Assembly: GCF_006517815.1 (NCBI RefSeq)
Contig: NZ_CP041198.1
Span: 62,001 to 126,000 of the forward strand
Source: Pseudarthrobacter sp. NIBRBAC000502770
GTDB lineage: Bacteria; Actinomycetota; Actinomycetes; Actinomycetales; Micrococcaceae
Direction: 5' to 3'
DNA length: 64,000 nt
Positions within the stretch are counted from its first letter, which is position 1, and every line of letters starts with the position of its first letter. Shown piece by piece: positions 52,515 to 60,420 of this stretch. The position numbers and the translations under genes were made by a program. Below the pieces are notes generated by a model. It was not told where the DNA came from. It did no database searches and saw only the letters and a program-made list of their open reading frames with translations.

Positions 52515-54794
52515 ATGAACAAGATCCGAATCGTCGTGATGGGCGTTTCCGGCTGCGGCAAGACCACCATCGGCGATCTCGTCGCCCGCGAACTGGGCAT
52601 CCCGTTCCTGGACGGCGATTCCCTCCACCCAGTGGAAAACGTCGCCAAGATGGCGGCCGGTACTCCGCTGACCGACGAGGACCGCTGGCCCTGGCTCGCA
52701 ACCGTGGGTGCCGAGCTTGCCAAGGCAGGCGACGGCGGACTGGTCCTCGCCTGTTCGGCCCTTCGCCGCAGCTACCGCGATGCCATCAGGGAACAGGCTC
52801 CGGACACCATTTTCCTGCACCTGAATGGCAGCAAAGAGGTCTTGAAGGCCCGGACGGAAGGCCGCACCGGACACTTCATGCCTCCCGCGCTGTTGGACTC
52901 ACAGCTGGCCACCCTGGAACCGCTGCAGGAGGATGAACGCGGGGTCGTTGTGGACATCGCCGCGCCGGTTCCGGACGTGGTGGCCCAGGCACTCAAGGGG
53001 ATCTCCGCCGTCGTACCTTCCCCCAAGGGAACCCATGGCACTGCTTCCCTGCAGTTCGACGTCGACCTTGCCGCCGCGCCGTTCAATCTCGACGCCGACG
53101 CCATCGCCTGGGTGGAGGCCACCCTGGGTGCCATGACGCTCGAGGAAAAGATCGGGCAGCTGTTCATCAACCACAACAACGATTACTCACCCGAGTACCT
53201 CGACGGCGTGCTGGATACGTACCACGTGGGCGGCATGCGATACCGTCCGGGACCTTCCGCGGCCGTGCAGGAACACATCCGGTACGCCCAGTCCAGGTCC
53301 AGGATTCCGCTGCTGGTTGCGTCCAACCCGGAGATGGGCGGTGCAGGCAGCTGCGACGACGGCACTTTCGTCTCGACGCACCTCCAGGCCGGCTCGCACC
53401 CGGACAAGAATATTGCCCGGCAAATGGGGCAGGTGGCCGGGGTGGAGACCGCGGCGTTGGGCTGCAACTGGGCTTTCGCGCCGATCGTGGACATCCACTA
53501 CAACTGGCGGAACACCGTTATTTCCACGCGTTCTTTCGGCAACACCCCGGAAATCGTGGTGGAACGCGCCAAAGAATACTTCGACGGCATCAGCGAATCA
53601 CCCACGGCCTGCGCCATGAAGCACTTCCCGGGCGACGGAATCGACGAGCGCGACCAGCACGTGGTCACCTCCTACAACACCCTCCCCTATGAGGAATGGG
53701 ACCGGACCTACGGGCACGTGTACCGGGAAATGATCGGCCACGGCGTCCAGTCCATCATGGTGGGCCACATTGGAGCGCCGGAAGTTTCGCGGCACTTCCG
53801 GCCCGGCCTGCCCGACGCGGAGATCCTGCCGGCCACGCTCTCACCCGAACTGCTGCAGGACCTGCTGCGCGGGGAACTAGGCTTCAACGGGCTGGTCCTC
53901 ACGGATGCCTCGCAGATGGTGGGCCTCACGCAGGCGAAGAAACGCAGGGACCTGGTGCCTGCCACGATCGCCGCCGGCTGCGACATGTTCCTCTTCTTCC
54001 GGAACCCGGCCGAGGACTTCCAGTACATGCTGGACGGCTACAAGTCGGGCGTCATCACCGAGCAGCGGCTGCACGACGCCCTGCGGCGCATACTCGGCCT
54101 GAAGGCGTCGCTGGGCCTGCACCTCAAGCCTGTTGACCAGCTGGTGCCGCCGGCCGGGGCGCTTGCCGTCATTGGATCTGCTGCGCACCGTTCGGTGGCT
54201 GCGGAGATCGCGGACAAGACCGTGACCCTGGTCAAGGACACCGCGGGAAACCTGCCCATCACTCCGCAGACCCATCCCAGGATCCGCCTGTACGGAATCT
54301 CAGGCGGGTCCGATTTCACCCGCGCCGACCCGCTGGCCTACCTGGAGGTGGTCAAGGAGGAACTCGAGGTTGCCGGATTCGAGGTGTCCTTGTTCCGGAC
54401 GGCTGAACAGCGCGAAGCGGCGGGGGAGACCGGGGTGAACTTCATGTCCATCATCTCCGAAGAGGCTACGGGGGATTACGCGGAGAAGTACGATGCTGCT
54501 TTTGTCTTTGCCAACGTCAAGGGCTTCGCGCAGGAGGCAGCCATCCGGATCAAGTGGTCATCGCCAATGGCGGCGGAAATTCCCTGGTACGTCACGGAGG
54601 TGCCCACCGTGTTCGTCTCCCTCAATCAGCCGAACCACCTGATCGACGTACCCATGGTCAAGACAGCCATCCACGCGCACGCCGGGACACGGGAAGCGAT
54701 CCGGGCTGCCGTGGAGAAGATCCAGGGGAAGTCCGAGTTCCACGGGACGTTCAACGAGAACGTGTTCTGCGGGTCCTTCGACACCCGGCTGTAG
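52515..54794 (+). CDS. Gluconokinase-GH3 glycosidase/phosphorylase fusion protein
   Basis: A 759-residue protein with two complete enzymes in one frame. Residues 1-165 are a GntK-type gluconokinase with P-loop GVSGCGKT (10-17), DGDSLHPVENVAKMAAGTPL (33-52), CSALRRSYRD (80-89) and GHFMPPALLDSQLATLEPLQ (119-138). After a short linker (about 165-200), a GH3 module follows, with MTLEEKIGQLF at 207-217, AMKHFPGDG (367-375) and an Asp-Gln-His at 380-382. The probable nucleophile is Asp464 in LTDASQMVG, and a GH3 C-terminal domain has DKTVTLVKD. The Asp-x-His dyad places it in the NagZ/Nag3 branch of GH3, where some members are phosphorylases. There is no signal peptide, so it acts inside the cell. 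It closes the uronate operon, 31 bases after manD. Confidence 0.9.
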   Translation: MNKIRIVVMGVSGCGKTTIGDLVARELGIPFLDGDSLHPVENVAKMAAGTPLTDEDRWPWLATVGAELAKAGDGGLVLACSALRRSYRDAIREQAPDTIFLHLNGSKEVLKARTEGRTGHFMPPALLDSQLATLEPLQEDERGVVVDIAAPVPDVVAQALKGISAVVPSPKGTHGTASLQFDVDLAAAPFNLDADAIAWVEATLGAMTLEEKIGQLFINHNNDYSPEYLDGVLDTYHVGGMRYRPGPSAAVQEHIRYAQSRSRIPLLVASNPEMGGAGSCDDGTFVSTHLQAGSHPDKNIARQMGQVAGVETAALGCNWAFAPIVDIHYNWRNTVISTRSFGNTPEIVVERAKEYFDGISESPTACAMKHFPGDGIDERDQHVVTSYNTLPYEEWDRTYGHVYREMIGHGVQSIMVGHIGAPEVSRHFRPGLPDAEILPATLSPELLQDLLRGELGFNGLVLTDASQMVGLTQAKKRRDLVPATIAAGCDMFLFFRNPAEDFQYMLDGYKSGVITEQRLHDALRRILGLKASLGLHLKPVDQLVPPAGALAVIGSAAHRSVAAEIADKTVTLVKDTAGNLPITPQTHPRIRLYGISGGSDFTRADPLAYLEVVKEELEVAGFEVSLFRTAEQREAAGETGVNFMSIISEEATGDYAEKYDAAFVFANVKGFAQEAAIRIKWSSPMAAEIPWYVTEVPTVFVSLNQPNHLIDVPMVKTAIHAHAGTREAIRAAVEKIQGKSEFHGTFNENVFCGSFDTRL

Positions 54795-54870
54795 GGGCTT
54801 TGGACTCTGGGGGCCTCGGGGTGTCGGTTTGTAGCCTCGAGGCATCCCTGGAACCAAGAGGAGGAGTGCC

Positions 54871-55608
54871 ATGGGCGGCACAGCGGCGGGTCTCGGTGTC
54901 CGTTCCGGTCCACAATCCGGGCCTGGCCCCCAGCGACGCCGGCTTCGCGGTTTCCTTGCGGCCGCCGTCGCAACCGGTCTGTCCACGCATGGTCTCTTGC
55001 CGCGGGTCCTGCGGACATGGGGTGCCACCGGGCCTGAAAAGACTGCGCCGCTTCCAGGCGACGAACTGATTCCCGACGCCGACGACGTCTGGACCATGGC
55101 GGTTACCGTCGCCGCACGCCCTGGCCAGGTCTGGCCATGGCTCGTGCAGATGGGGGTGGACCGTGCGGGCCTGTACTCCTACACCTGGGTGGAGAACGGG
55201 TTGCTCCGCCTGGGCGTTAGCAATGCGGACCGGGTGCATCCCGAGTGGCAGGACCTGAAGGTGGGAGACATCATCGCCTTCACACCTGTTGGTTACCCGG
55301 GCGGGCGGCGCGGGCCGCGTGTAGTGGACCTGGCTCAGGACCGCCACCTCGTCCTGGATTCCAGCCCGGGTGCCCCGCCCGGAACAGTGACCGGTACGTG
55401 GCAGTTCGTGCTGCACGACGCCGGCCCTTCAGGTACCAGGCTGCTGCTTCGGACGCTGACGGGCCCCGGGCGGCCACTCGGTCTTCGCGTGACGGACTTC
55501 CTGCTCCGGCCCGGCTACCTTGTCATGGACCGTGCCATGCTGCTTGGCGTCAAAAAGCGCGCCGAGGGCGGGGCACTAAGGAATCCGTCGCCGTCGACAC
55601 TGCTCTGA
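54871..55608 (+). CDS. SRPBCC-like protein with N-terminal hydrophobic segment
   Basis: A 245-residue protein. A basic N-terminus and one weakly hydrophobic segment (RGFLAAAVATGLSTHGLLPRV) precede a domain of about 170 residues with AVTVAARPGQVWPWLVQMGVDRAGLYSYTWVENGL. This pattern occurs in a group of SRPBCC/polyketide-cyclase-like proteins of unknown function. The C-terminal RPGYLVMDRAMLLGVKKRAEGG supports that match. AGGAGG before the ATG gives a strong start. No regulator or partner is evident; the stop of a small convergent gene lies 13 bases away. Confidence 0.78.
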   Translation: MGGTAAGLGVRSGPQSGPGPQRRRLRGFLAAAVATGLSTHGLLPRVLRTWGATGPEKTAPLPGDELIPDADDVWTMAVTVAARPGQVWPWLVQMGVDRAGLYSYTWVENGLLRLGVSNADRVHPEWQDLKVGDIIAFTPVGYPGGRRGPRVVDLAQDRHLVLDSSPGAPPGTVTGTWQFVLHDAGPSGTRLLLRTLTGPGRPLGLRVTDFLLRPGYLVMDRAMLLGVKKRAEGGALRNPSPSTLL

Positions 55609-55621
55609 CCTCAGCAGGCCC

Positions 55622-56008
55622 TCAAGGCTCTGCCTGCGTGGCCCTGCCTGGCATCCCGGTTGGGGCGGCCTGCTCCGATAGCCAATGCAATGCCTCGCTC
55701 CGGTCGGTGAAGTAGGCCGTGGGAGTCAGCGACCGCTGGGAAAACGCGGCCACCACTTTGCCCGTGGGTCCGTCCCCGACCAGGGCGACGGCGGAAAACC
55801 CGCGGTAGGCGTTCATGCCGGCCCTGGCCTCCGGCGTCAGCCCGGCAACTCCCGCGAGATCCACCAGAACGGGCAGCATCAGGCCAACGCTGAGGCCTTC
55901 CAGGACCCGGGCAGCACGTACCGCAAGGTCGTACGTTATGTGGACGCCGGGGTTCCACTCCAACTGCAGCACGCCCCTATCGCAAGAGGCAGCAAAGTAT
56001 TCGTTCAT
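55622..56008 (-). CDS. STAS-like small protein of unknown function
   Basis: A 128-residue soluble protein with the segment MLPVLVDLAGVAGLTPEARAGMNAYRG, typical of STAS/SpoIIAA-like folds (DUF7793-type proteins of Arthrobacter relatives), and FSAVALVGDGPTGKVVAAF after it. No clear phosphorylatable Ser is recognisable. It is convergent with the SRPBCC gene and is probably transcribed alone. Function unknown. Confidence 0.72.
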   Translation of the reverse strand: MNEYFAASCDRGVLQLEWNPGVHITYDLAVRAARVLEGLSVGLMLPVLVDLAGVAGLTPEARAGMNAYRGFSAVALVGDGPTGKVVAAFSQRSLTPTAYFTDRSEALHWLSEQAAPTGMPGRATQAEP

Positions 56009-56412
56009 TCCCGTCCTGGATTCTCATTCAGCGCTTGTCTTCCGGACACCTGACTCCTTGGGCTTATTCTGCCTGATGGCTGCGACAATCGGTTGACCAG
56101 CGGTTATACCTGAGGCGTGAGCTGCACCGTCCGCTTCGCTGATGTGTAGTGAAGGCCTCCAGGCGTCCTGACCCTGGGCCGATCGTCCGGGGTTCCTTCC
56201 AGAACGCCCACGTCGGCTATTGGGCGGCAGTGGCCTTCCAAGGCAGGGGGCCGACGCGCAGTTGGGACAGGCCCGACGACGGTCCCCTGGCAGCACGCTG
56301 CGGCCAATACATCGTCTTGGGGAGGTTTTCAACGCATCGGGCCCACATGGGAAGATGTCGGCCTGAGCCGCTCAAGCACGTGGGCGGCACAACGTCGATA
56401 TGTGGAGGTCAT
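56009..56412. other. 404-base gap without a confident gene
   Basis: On the minus strand a 102-codon frame (56024-56332) ends in a protein-like tail (ISEADGAAHASGITAGQP near its end), but its first half has poor codon bias and no ribosome-binding site. It could be the decayed end of a gene upstream of the STAS-like gene. On the plus strand the region immediately before the alcohol dehydrogenase is open but uncoded-looking. No repeat, hairpin of note or RNA gene was seen. It may hold the promoters for both flanking genes. Confidence 0.5.
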
Positions 56413-57447
56413 GTGCGCGCGATTGTCTTGGATGAGATAGCTGGGCCGCTGGCCGTCCGGGAGGTTGGAGAACCTGAGGTGCCGGTGGGCGGCGTCGTCA
56501 TCAGCGTCGTTGCCACGGGGCTTTGCCGCAGCGACTGGCATGCTTGGGCCGGTCACGACGACATAGCGCTGCCGCACGTCCCGGGACACGAGTTCGCCGG
56601 AGTCGTTGCCAGTGTCGGCCCGGGAGTGACGAAGTGGACGGCCGGCGACCGCGTCACCGCGCCCTTCGTGGAAGGATGTGGCGGCTGCGAGTGGTGCCTC
56701 GCCGGCAATGCGCAGGTTTGCCCGCAGCAGCAACAGCCAGGCTTTACTCACTGGGGTTCCTTCGCCGAGCAGGTGGTAATCCACGCTGCCGACACCAACC
56801 TTGTGGCAGTTCCCGACGGGGTCAGCTTCGAGGCTGCCGCCAGCCTGGGCTGCCGGTTTGCCACCGCTTACCGGGCTCTGACCGGACGGGCCGGCCTCAA
56901 CGCCGATGAATGGGTTACCGTCATCGGGGCAGGCGGCGTGGGGCTCAGCACCGTCATGATCGCCAAGGCCCTCGGCGGCAATGTGATCGCTGTTGACCGG
57001 AACCCGGCCGCCCTTGAGGTGGCTGCGCGCCTCGGCGCGGACCATGTCCTAACTGCAGCCGGTTCAGACATTCCAGCCCAGGTGCACGCACTCACGGGAG
57101 GGGGCCATGTCTCAGTCGACGCCGTCGGCAGCGAGCAGACGTGCGCCGACGCACTCCTGAGCCTGCGCCGCCGGGGCCGGCACGTCCAGATCGGGCTCCT
57201 GCCGCCGGTGGAAGGCCACCCCCGTGTGCCCATGGCGCGCGTGATCGCCTGGGAACTGGACGTCTTTGGAAGCCACGGGATGGCCGCCGCGGACTATCCC
57301 GGAATGCTCGCCTTGATTGAGTCGGGGGCACTTGAACCCCAGAAGTTGATCGAACGCGTCATTGGGATGGACGAAGCTGCCGAAATGCTGCCCCGGCTGG
57401 ACACCGCGAAGCTCGCGGGCATGACGATGATCGATCCGACGCGCTGA
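56413..57447 (+). CDS. Zinc-dependent alcohol dehydrogenase (MDR family)
   Basis: A 344-residue medium-chain dehydrogenase. Catalytic zinc ligands lie in VVATGLCRSDWHAW (Cys and nearby) and GHEFAGVV (His, Glu). The structural zinc lobe has CGGCEWCLAGNAQVC with four cysteines. The coenzyme-binding loop VIGAGGVGLSTVMIAK is near residue 175. GTG at 56413 is chosen because GGAGG lies 4 bases upstream and because residues before it do not look coded; an ATG at 56347 would add 22 residues. It is followed by a terminator and shows no operon partner. The alcohol or aldehyde substrate is unknown. Confidence 0.9.
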   Translation: MRAIVLDEIAGPLAVREVGEPEVPVGGVVISVVATGLCRSDWHAWAGHDDIALPHVPGHEFAGVVASVGPGVTKWTAGDRVTAPFVEGCGGCEWCLAGNAQVCPQQQQPGFTHWGSFAEQVVIHAADTNLVAVPDGVSFEAAASLGCRFATAYRALTGRAGLNADEWVTVIGAGGVGLSTVMIAKALGGNVIAVDRNPAALEVAARLGADHVLTAAGSDIPAQVHALTGGGHVSVDAVGSEQTCADALLSLRRRGRHVQIGLLPPVEGHPRVPMARVIAWELDVFGSHGMAAADYPGMLALIESGALEPQKLIERVIGMDEAAEMLPRLDTAKLAGMTMIDPTR

Positions 57448-57513
57448 CGCATTCGGCGCGGACACCGGGCGGTAGGTCACGTTGCAGCGCCATCGGGGCA
57501 CCTCCCGGAATGA

Positions 57514-57557
57514 AGAAAGGCCCTGCTTCTCTTTTGCAAGTGAAGCAGGGCCTTTCT
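57514..57557. terminator. Hairpin terminator between the alcohol dehydrogenase and tRNA-Ser
   Basis: Perfect 16-base arms (57514-57529 and 57542-57557; left arm AGAAAGGCCCTGCTTC) with a 12-base loop. It serves the alcohol dehydrogenase gene on the plus strand and the tRNA gene on the minus strand, whose 3' end lies 4 bases away. Confidence 0.8.
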
Positions 57558-57560
57558 ACG

Positions 57561-57650
57561 TGGCGGTGACGGTGGGATTTGAACCCACGTTGGCTTTTAC
57601 ACCAAACAACATTTCGAGTGTTGCACCTTCGGCCGCTCGGACACGTCACC
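57561..57650 (-). tRNA. tRNA-Ser(CGA)
   Basis: Class II tRNA read on the minus strand. It has a 7-base acceptor stem GGTGACG/CGTCACC, discriminator G and an encoded CCA. The anticodon arm is CAACA-CTCGAAA-TGTTG with anticodon CGA (57614-57616 on the plus strand). A long variable arm pairs TTGG with CCAA, and the T arm is GTGGG-TTCAAAT-CCCAC. It reads the UCG codon. The alcohol dehydrogenase terminator adjoins the 3' end. Confidence 0.97.
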
Positions 57651-57759
57651 AACCTCAATAGGGTACCGGAGCAAGGCCTGCATCCCCAAAACGTGCGCAC
57701 ACCCAGCCAGTGCTCCGGCCCCCGTATTGATTGTCGTACCCCCTTGTCATGATGGGTTT

Positions 57760-59319
57760 ATGGGGAAATCGGCGGTGGTGAGGGCGTTTGGGGAGATCCG
57801 GGCTGCCCTTGCTGTGCTGAATGCTGAGGTGGACGGGGCTGGTTTGGAGCCGTTTTCTGCGGCTGATCCGTTGGCTGGTGTGGCGGCTGGGTGCCTGGAC
57901 ATTCTGGCCGGTGCCCGGGAGGTGGAGGCCGGGTTCGCTGGCCTGAAGGCCAGGGCTGCGGTTGGGTATGCGGAGAGCGCCGACGTGGTTGCGGGGCCGG
58001 ATGTGCCGGTGCGTGCGCGGGAGATGGCGGTCGCGGCGGAGATCGGGTGCGTGCTGGCCCTGGGTCCGCGCGCCGCGTCGTCGTTCCTGGCTGCTTCCTA
58101 TGCGGTGACTGCCTTGTTGCCGCTGACCTTGTCGGCGTTGCAGGCCGGGGTGATCTCCTGGGGCCACGCGGTGGTGATGGCGGACGAGACGGCGTGCCTG
58201 GATGCTGCGGGGGCGGCGGCGTTGGAAGCCCATTTCCTGGACCCGGGCGCCGCGGACCCGGCGCGGGGCTGCCCGGTGGGTGCGTTGCCGGCGCACCGGT
58301 TCAAGGCCAAGGCCCGGACCTGGCGGGAACGCCACCACGCCGAGAGCATCGAGGCACGCCACGCCAAGGGGGTGTCGGAGCGGCGGGTGGAGTTCCGGGC
58401 GGACCAGGACGGGATGGCCTGGCTCTCCGCGTGCCTTCCCGCGGACCAGGCCCTGGCGGGGTGGAACCGGCTCACCGCGACCGCCCGGGGCCTGCAGGGC
58501 CCCGGCGAGGGCAGGACCCTGACCCAGCTCCGGGCCGACACCTTCGCCGACGCGATCCTCACCAACGGCACCGGCGCCAGCGACACCCGTGCAAGCGGCA
58601 GCGGCAGTTTGACCGAGGGTGCGAGTGGCAGCTCCACCGGGGGTGTGGGTGCTGTCCGGGACCGTGTGCCGTCGCCGGTCCGGGCGCAGGTGCTGGTGAC
58701 GGTTCCGGTGTTCTCGCTGCTGGGCCTGGTCGATGAGCCGGCGGTGCTGGACGGCTACGGTCCCATTCCGCCGTCCATGGCACGGGAGCTGGTGGCCTCC
58801 GGGGCGGGGTCGTTTTACCGGGTGTTGGTGGACCCGCGGGACGGGGCCCCGTTGGAGATCGGCCGGACGAGTTACCGGGTGACAGGTCCGATGCGGGCGT
58901 GGTTGCGGATGCGGGACGGGAAGTGTCCGTTCCCGGGGTGCAGCAACAACTCCCTGGACAACGATGCCGATCACATCCTCGCCTGGGCCAAGGGCGGCAC
59001 CACCGGAATCAGCAACCTGGGACAGCCCTGCCCGAAGCACCACAAACTCCGACACGCCACGGGCTGGAAACCCACCCCCGCCACCAAGAACGAACCACCC
59101 GGCTGGACCTCACCCACAGGCCGCCACTACCAAAGCGAACACCAAGACTGGGAACCACCACGATGGCCTCCGGGATGGTCCTCTGGATTTTTTAAAGGTG
59201 AAAGGTACCTGTCACGTGGGCAAAACATGACAGACGAAGAAATGGTGCCTAAAGAACTGCGCGTCGCCAGAGAGCGAAGCGTCCTCGAGGAAGCGCTCCT
59301 CAAGCACCTTGTCTCTTGA
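57760..59319 (+). CDS. DUF222-HNH endonuclease domain protein (13E12-type)
   Basis: A 519-residue protein. The N-terminal DUF222 region (about 1-270, Ala/Gly-rich and helical) is followed by a low-complexity Ser/Gly linker (NGTGASDTRASGSGSLTEG). A C-terminal HNH nuclease domain has DGKCPFPGCSN (first Cys pair), NDADHILAWAKGGTTGISNLG (His-Asn) and CPKHHKLRHATGW (second pair plus His). These proteins are common in actinobacteria, including the REP13E12 elements; their role is unclear. The reading frame continues past the usual Trp/Pro-rich end for about 40 residues of ordinary sequence after a run of six T bases, where a stop may have been lost. ATG 57760 starts MGKSAVV. The first 250 bases use more T-rich codons than neighbouring genes. 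Confidence 0.9.
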   Translation: MGKSAVVRAFGEIRAALAVLNAEVDGAGLEPFSAADPLAGVAAGCLDILAGAREVEAGFAGLKARAAVGYAESADVVAGPDVPVRAREMAVAAEIGCVLALGPRAASSFLAASYAVTALLPLTLSALQAGVISWGHAVVMADETACLDAAGAAALEAHFLDPGAADPARGCPVGALPAHRFKAKARTWRERHHAESIEARHAKGVSERRVEFRADQDGMAWLSACLPADQALAGWNRLTATARGLQGPGEGRTLTQLRADTFADAILTNGTGASDTRASGSGSLTEGASGSSTGGVGAVRDRVPSPVRAQVLVTVPVFSLLGLVDEPAVLDGYGPIPPSMARELVASGAGSFYRVLVDPRDGAPLEIGRTSYRVTGPMRAWLRMRDGKCPFPGCSNNSLDNDADHILAWAKGGTTGISNLGQPCPKHHKLRHATGWKPTPATKNEPPGWTSPTGRHYQSEHQDWEPPRWPPGWSSGFFKGERYLSRGQNMTDEEMVPKELRVARERSVLEEALLKHLVS

Positions 59320-59388
59320 CGCGATCAACCCGCCACGCGTCGTCGGACTTTCCCCGCCGACGCGCGTCCGGATAGATTCGTCAGCAAG

Positions 59389-60417
59389 ATGACAAATTCA
59401 CAGACTCCGATCCACGCCACCGCATACTGGACCACTGCAAAGGAGCATGGCGAGCTCAGGGCCGAGGACGTGCCCGCCCCGGGACCCGGTGAAGCGCTGG
59501 TCCGTGCCCTCTACTCCGGCATCAGCAAGGGCACCGAAATGGTGGTCCATGCCGGGGCAGTGCCACCGCGGGTCGCGGAGGAAATGCGGGCCCCGCACCA
59601 GGAAGGCCAGTTTCCCGGGCCCGTGAAATTCGGCTACTTGTCGGTGGGAGTCGTGGAGGACGGGCCCGAAGGGTGGAAGGGCCAGCGCGTGTTTTGCCTG
59701 AACCCCCACCAGGACCTCTACGTTGTCCCGGTGGAGTCCCTGACCAGGATTCCCGACGACGTTCCCTCCCGGCGGGCGGTCCTCACGGGAACGGTGGAAA
59801 CGGCGGTCAACGCCCTGTGGGAAGCCGGGCCAAGGCTGGGGGACAGGATCGCCGTCGTCGGTGCCGGGTTGGTGGGCGGAATGGTGGCCACGCTCCTGCG
59901 CACTTTCCCGCTGCAACGCCTGCAGCTTGTGGACCTGGACGCGGGGAGGAAGCAGCTCGCGGACGCCCTCGGGGTGGACTTCGCACACCCCGACGAAGCC
60001 CTCGCCGACTGCGACATCGTGTTCCACTGCTCGGCTTCGCAGGAGGGACTGGAACGCAGCCTGCAGCTGGTCGGCGATGAGGGTGACGTGATCGAAATGT
60101 CCTGGTACGCCAACCGGGTAGTCACTGTGCCTCTGGGGGAGGACTTCCACGCCCGGCGCCTGTCCATCAGGGCCAGCCAGGTTGGTGCCGTGGCACGCGC
60201 CCGGCGCCACCGCCGCACCAATGCCGACCGCCTGGACCTGGCAGTGTCGCTGCTCAAGGACCCCGTCTTCGACGCATTCCTGACAGGTTCGTCCCGGTTC
60301 GAAGACCTGCCCGGCGTCGTCCAAAGCCTGGCGGACGGCACCTTGGAAGCCTTGTGCCACGTCGTCGAATACCCCGCCACCAGCCCAGCTGCCCACGACT
60401 CCGAAACCTTGAGGTAA
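59389..60417 (+). CDS. Zinc-independent MDR dehydrogenase (BchC-like)
   Basis: A 342-residue medium-chain dehydrogenase that lacks the zinc ligands: the usual Cys is replaced in ALYSGISKGTEMVVHAG, the motif seen in BchC-like proteins, and the structural zinc lobe is absent. The coenzyme loop is AVVGAGLVGGMVATLLRTF near residue 155. An ASQVGAVARARRHRR segment near 265 is basic. It is the first gene of a three-gene cassette with a pterin synthase homologue and a glycosyltransferase, 3 bases apart, so it probably reduces an intermediate of the same pathway. Substrate unknown. Confidence 0.87.
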   Translation: MTNSQTPIHATAYWTTAKEHGELRAEDVPAPGPGEALVRALYSGISKGTEMVVHAGAVPPRVAEEMRAPHQEGQFPGPVKFGYLSVGVVEDGPEGWKGQRVFCLNPHQDLYVVPVESLTRIPDDVPSRRAVLTGTVETAVNALWEAGPRLGDRIAVVGAGLVGGMVATLLRTFPLQRLQLVDLDAGRKQLADALGVDFAHPDEALADCDIVFHCSASQEGLERSLQLVGDEGDVIEMSWYANRVVTVPLGEDFHARRLSIRASQVGAVARARRHRRTNADRLDLAVSLLKDPVFDAFLTGSSRFEDLPGVVQSLADGTLEALCHVVEYPATSPAAHDSETLR

Positions 60418-60420
60418 CCC

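Noticed and set aside
56024..56332. Possible 102-codon gene on the minus strand
   Set aside because: Only the last part looks protein-like, there is no ribosome-binding site and no recognisable family; it may be the decayed end of a gene, so it is only noted in the gap entry.
56149..56412. N-terminal extension of the zinc alcohol dehydrogenase
   Set aside because: The extended part shows no coding bias and the GTG at 56413 has a GGAGG four bases upstream with the normal family N-terminus.
57561..59319. tRNA-Ser as an integration site for a mobile element containing the DUF222-HNH gene
   Set aside because: The HNH gene lies on the 5' side of the tRNA; there is no integrase, no repeat of the tRNA 3' end and no other mobile gene nearby.
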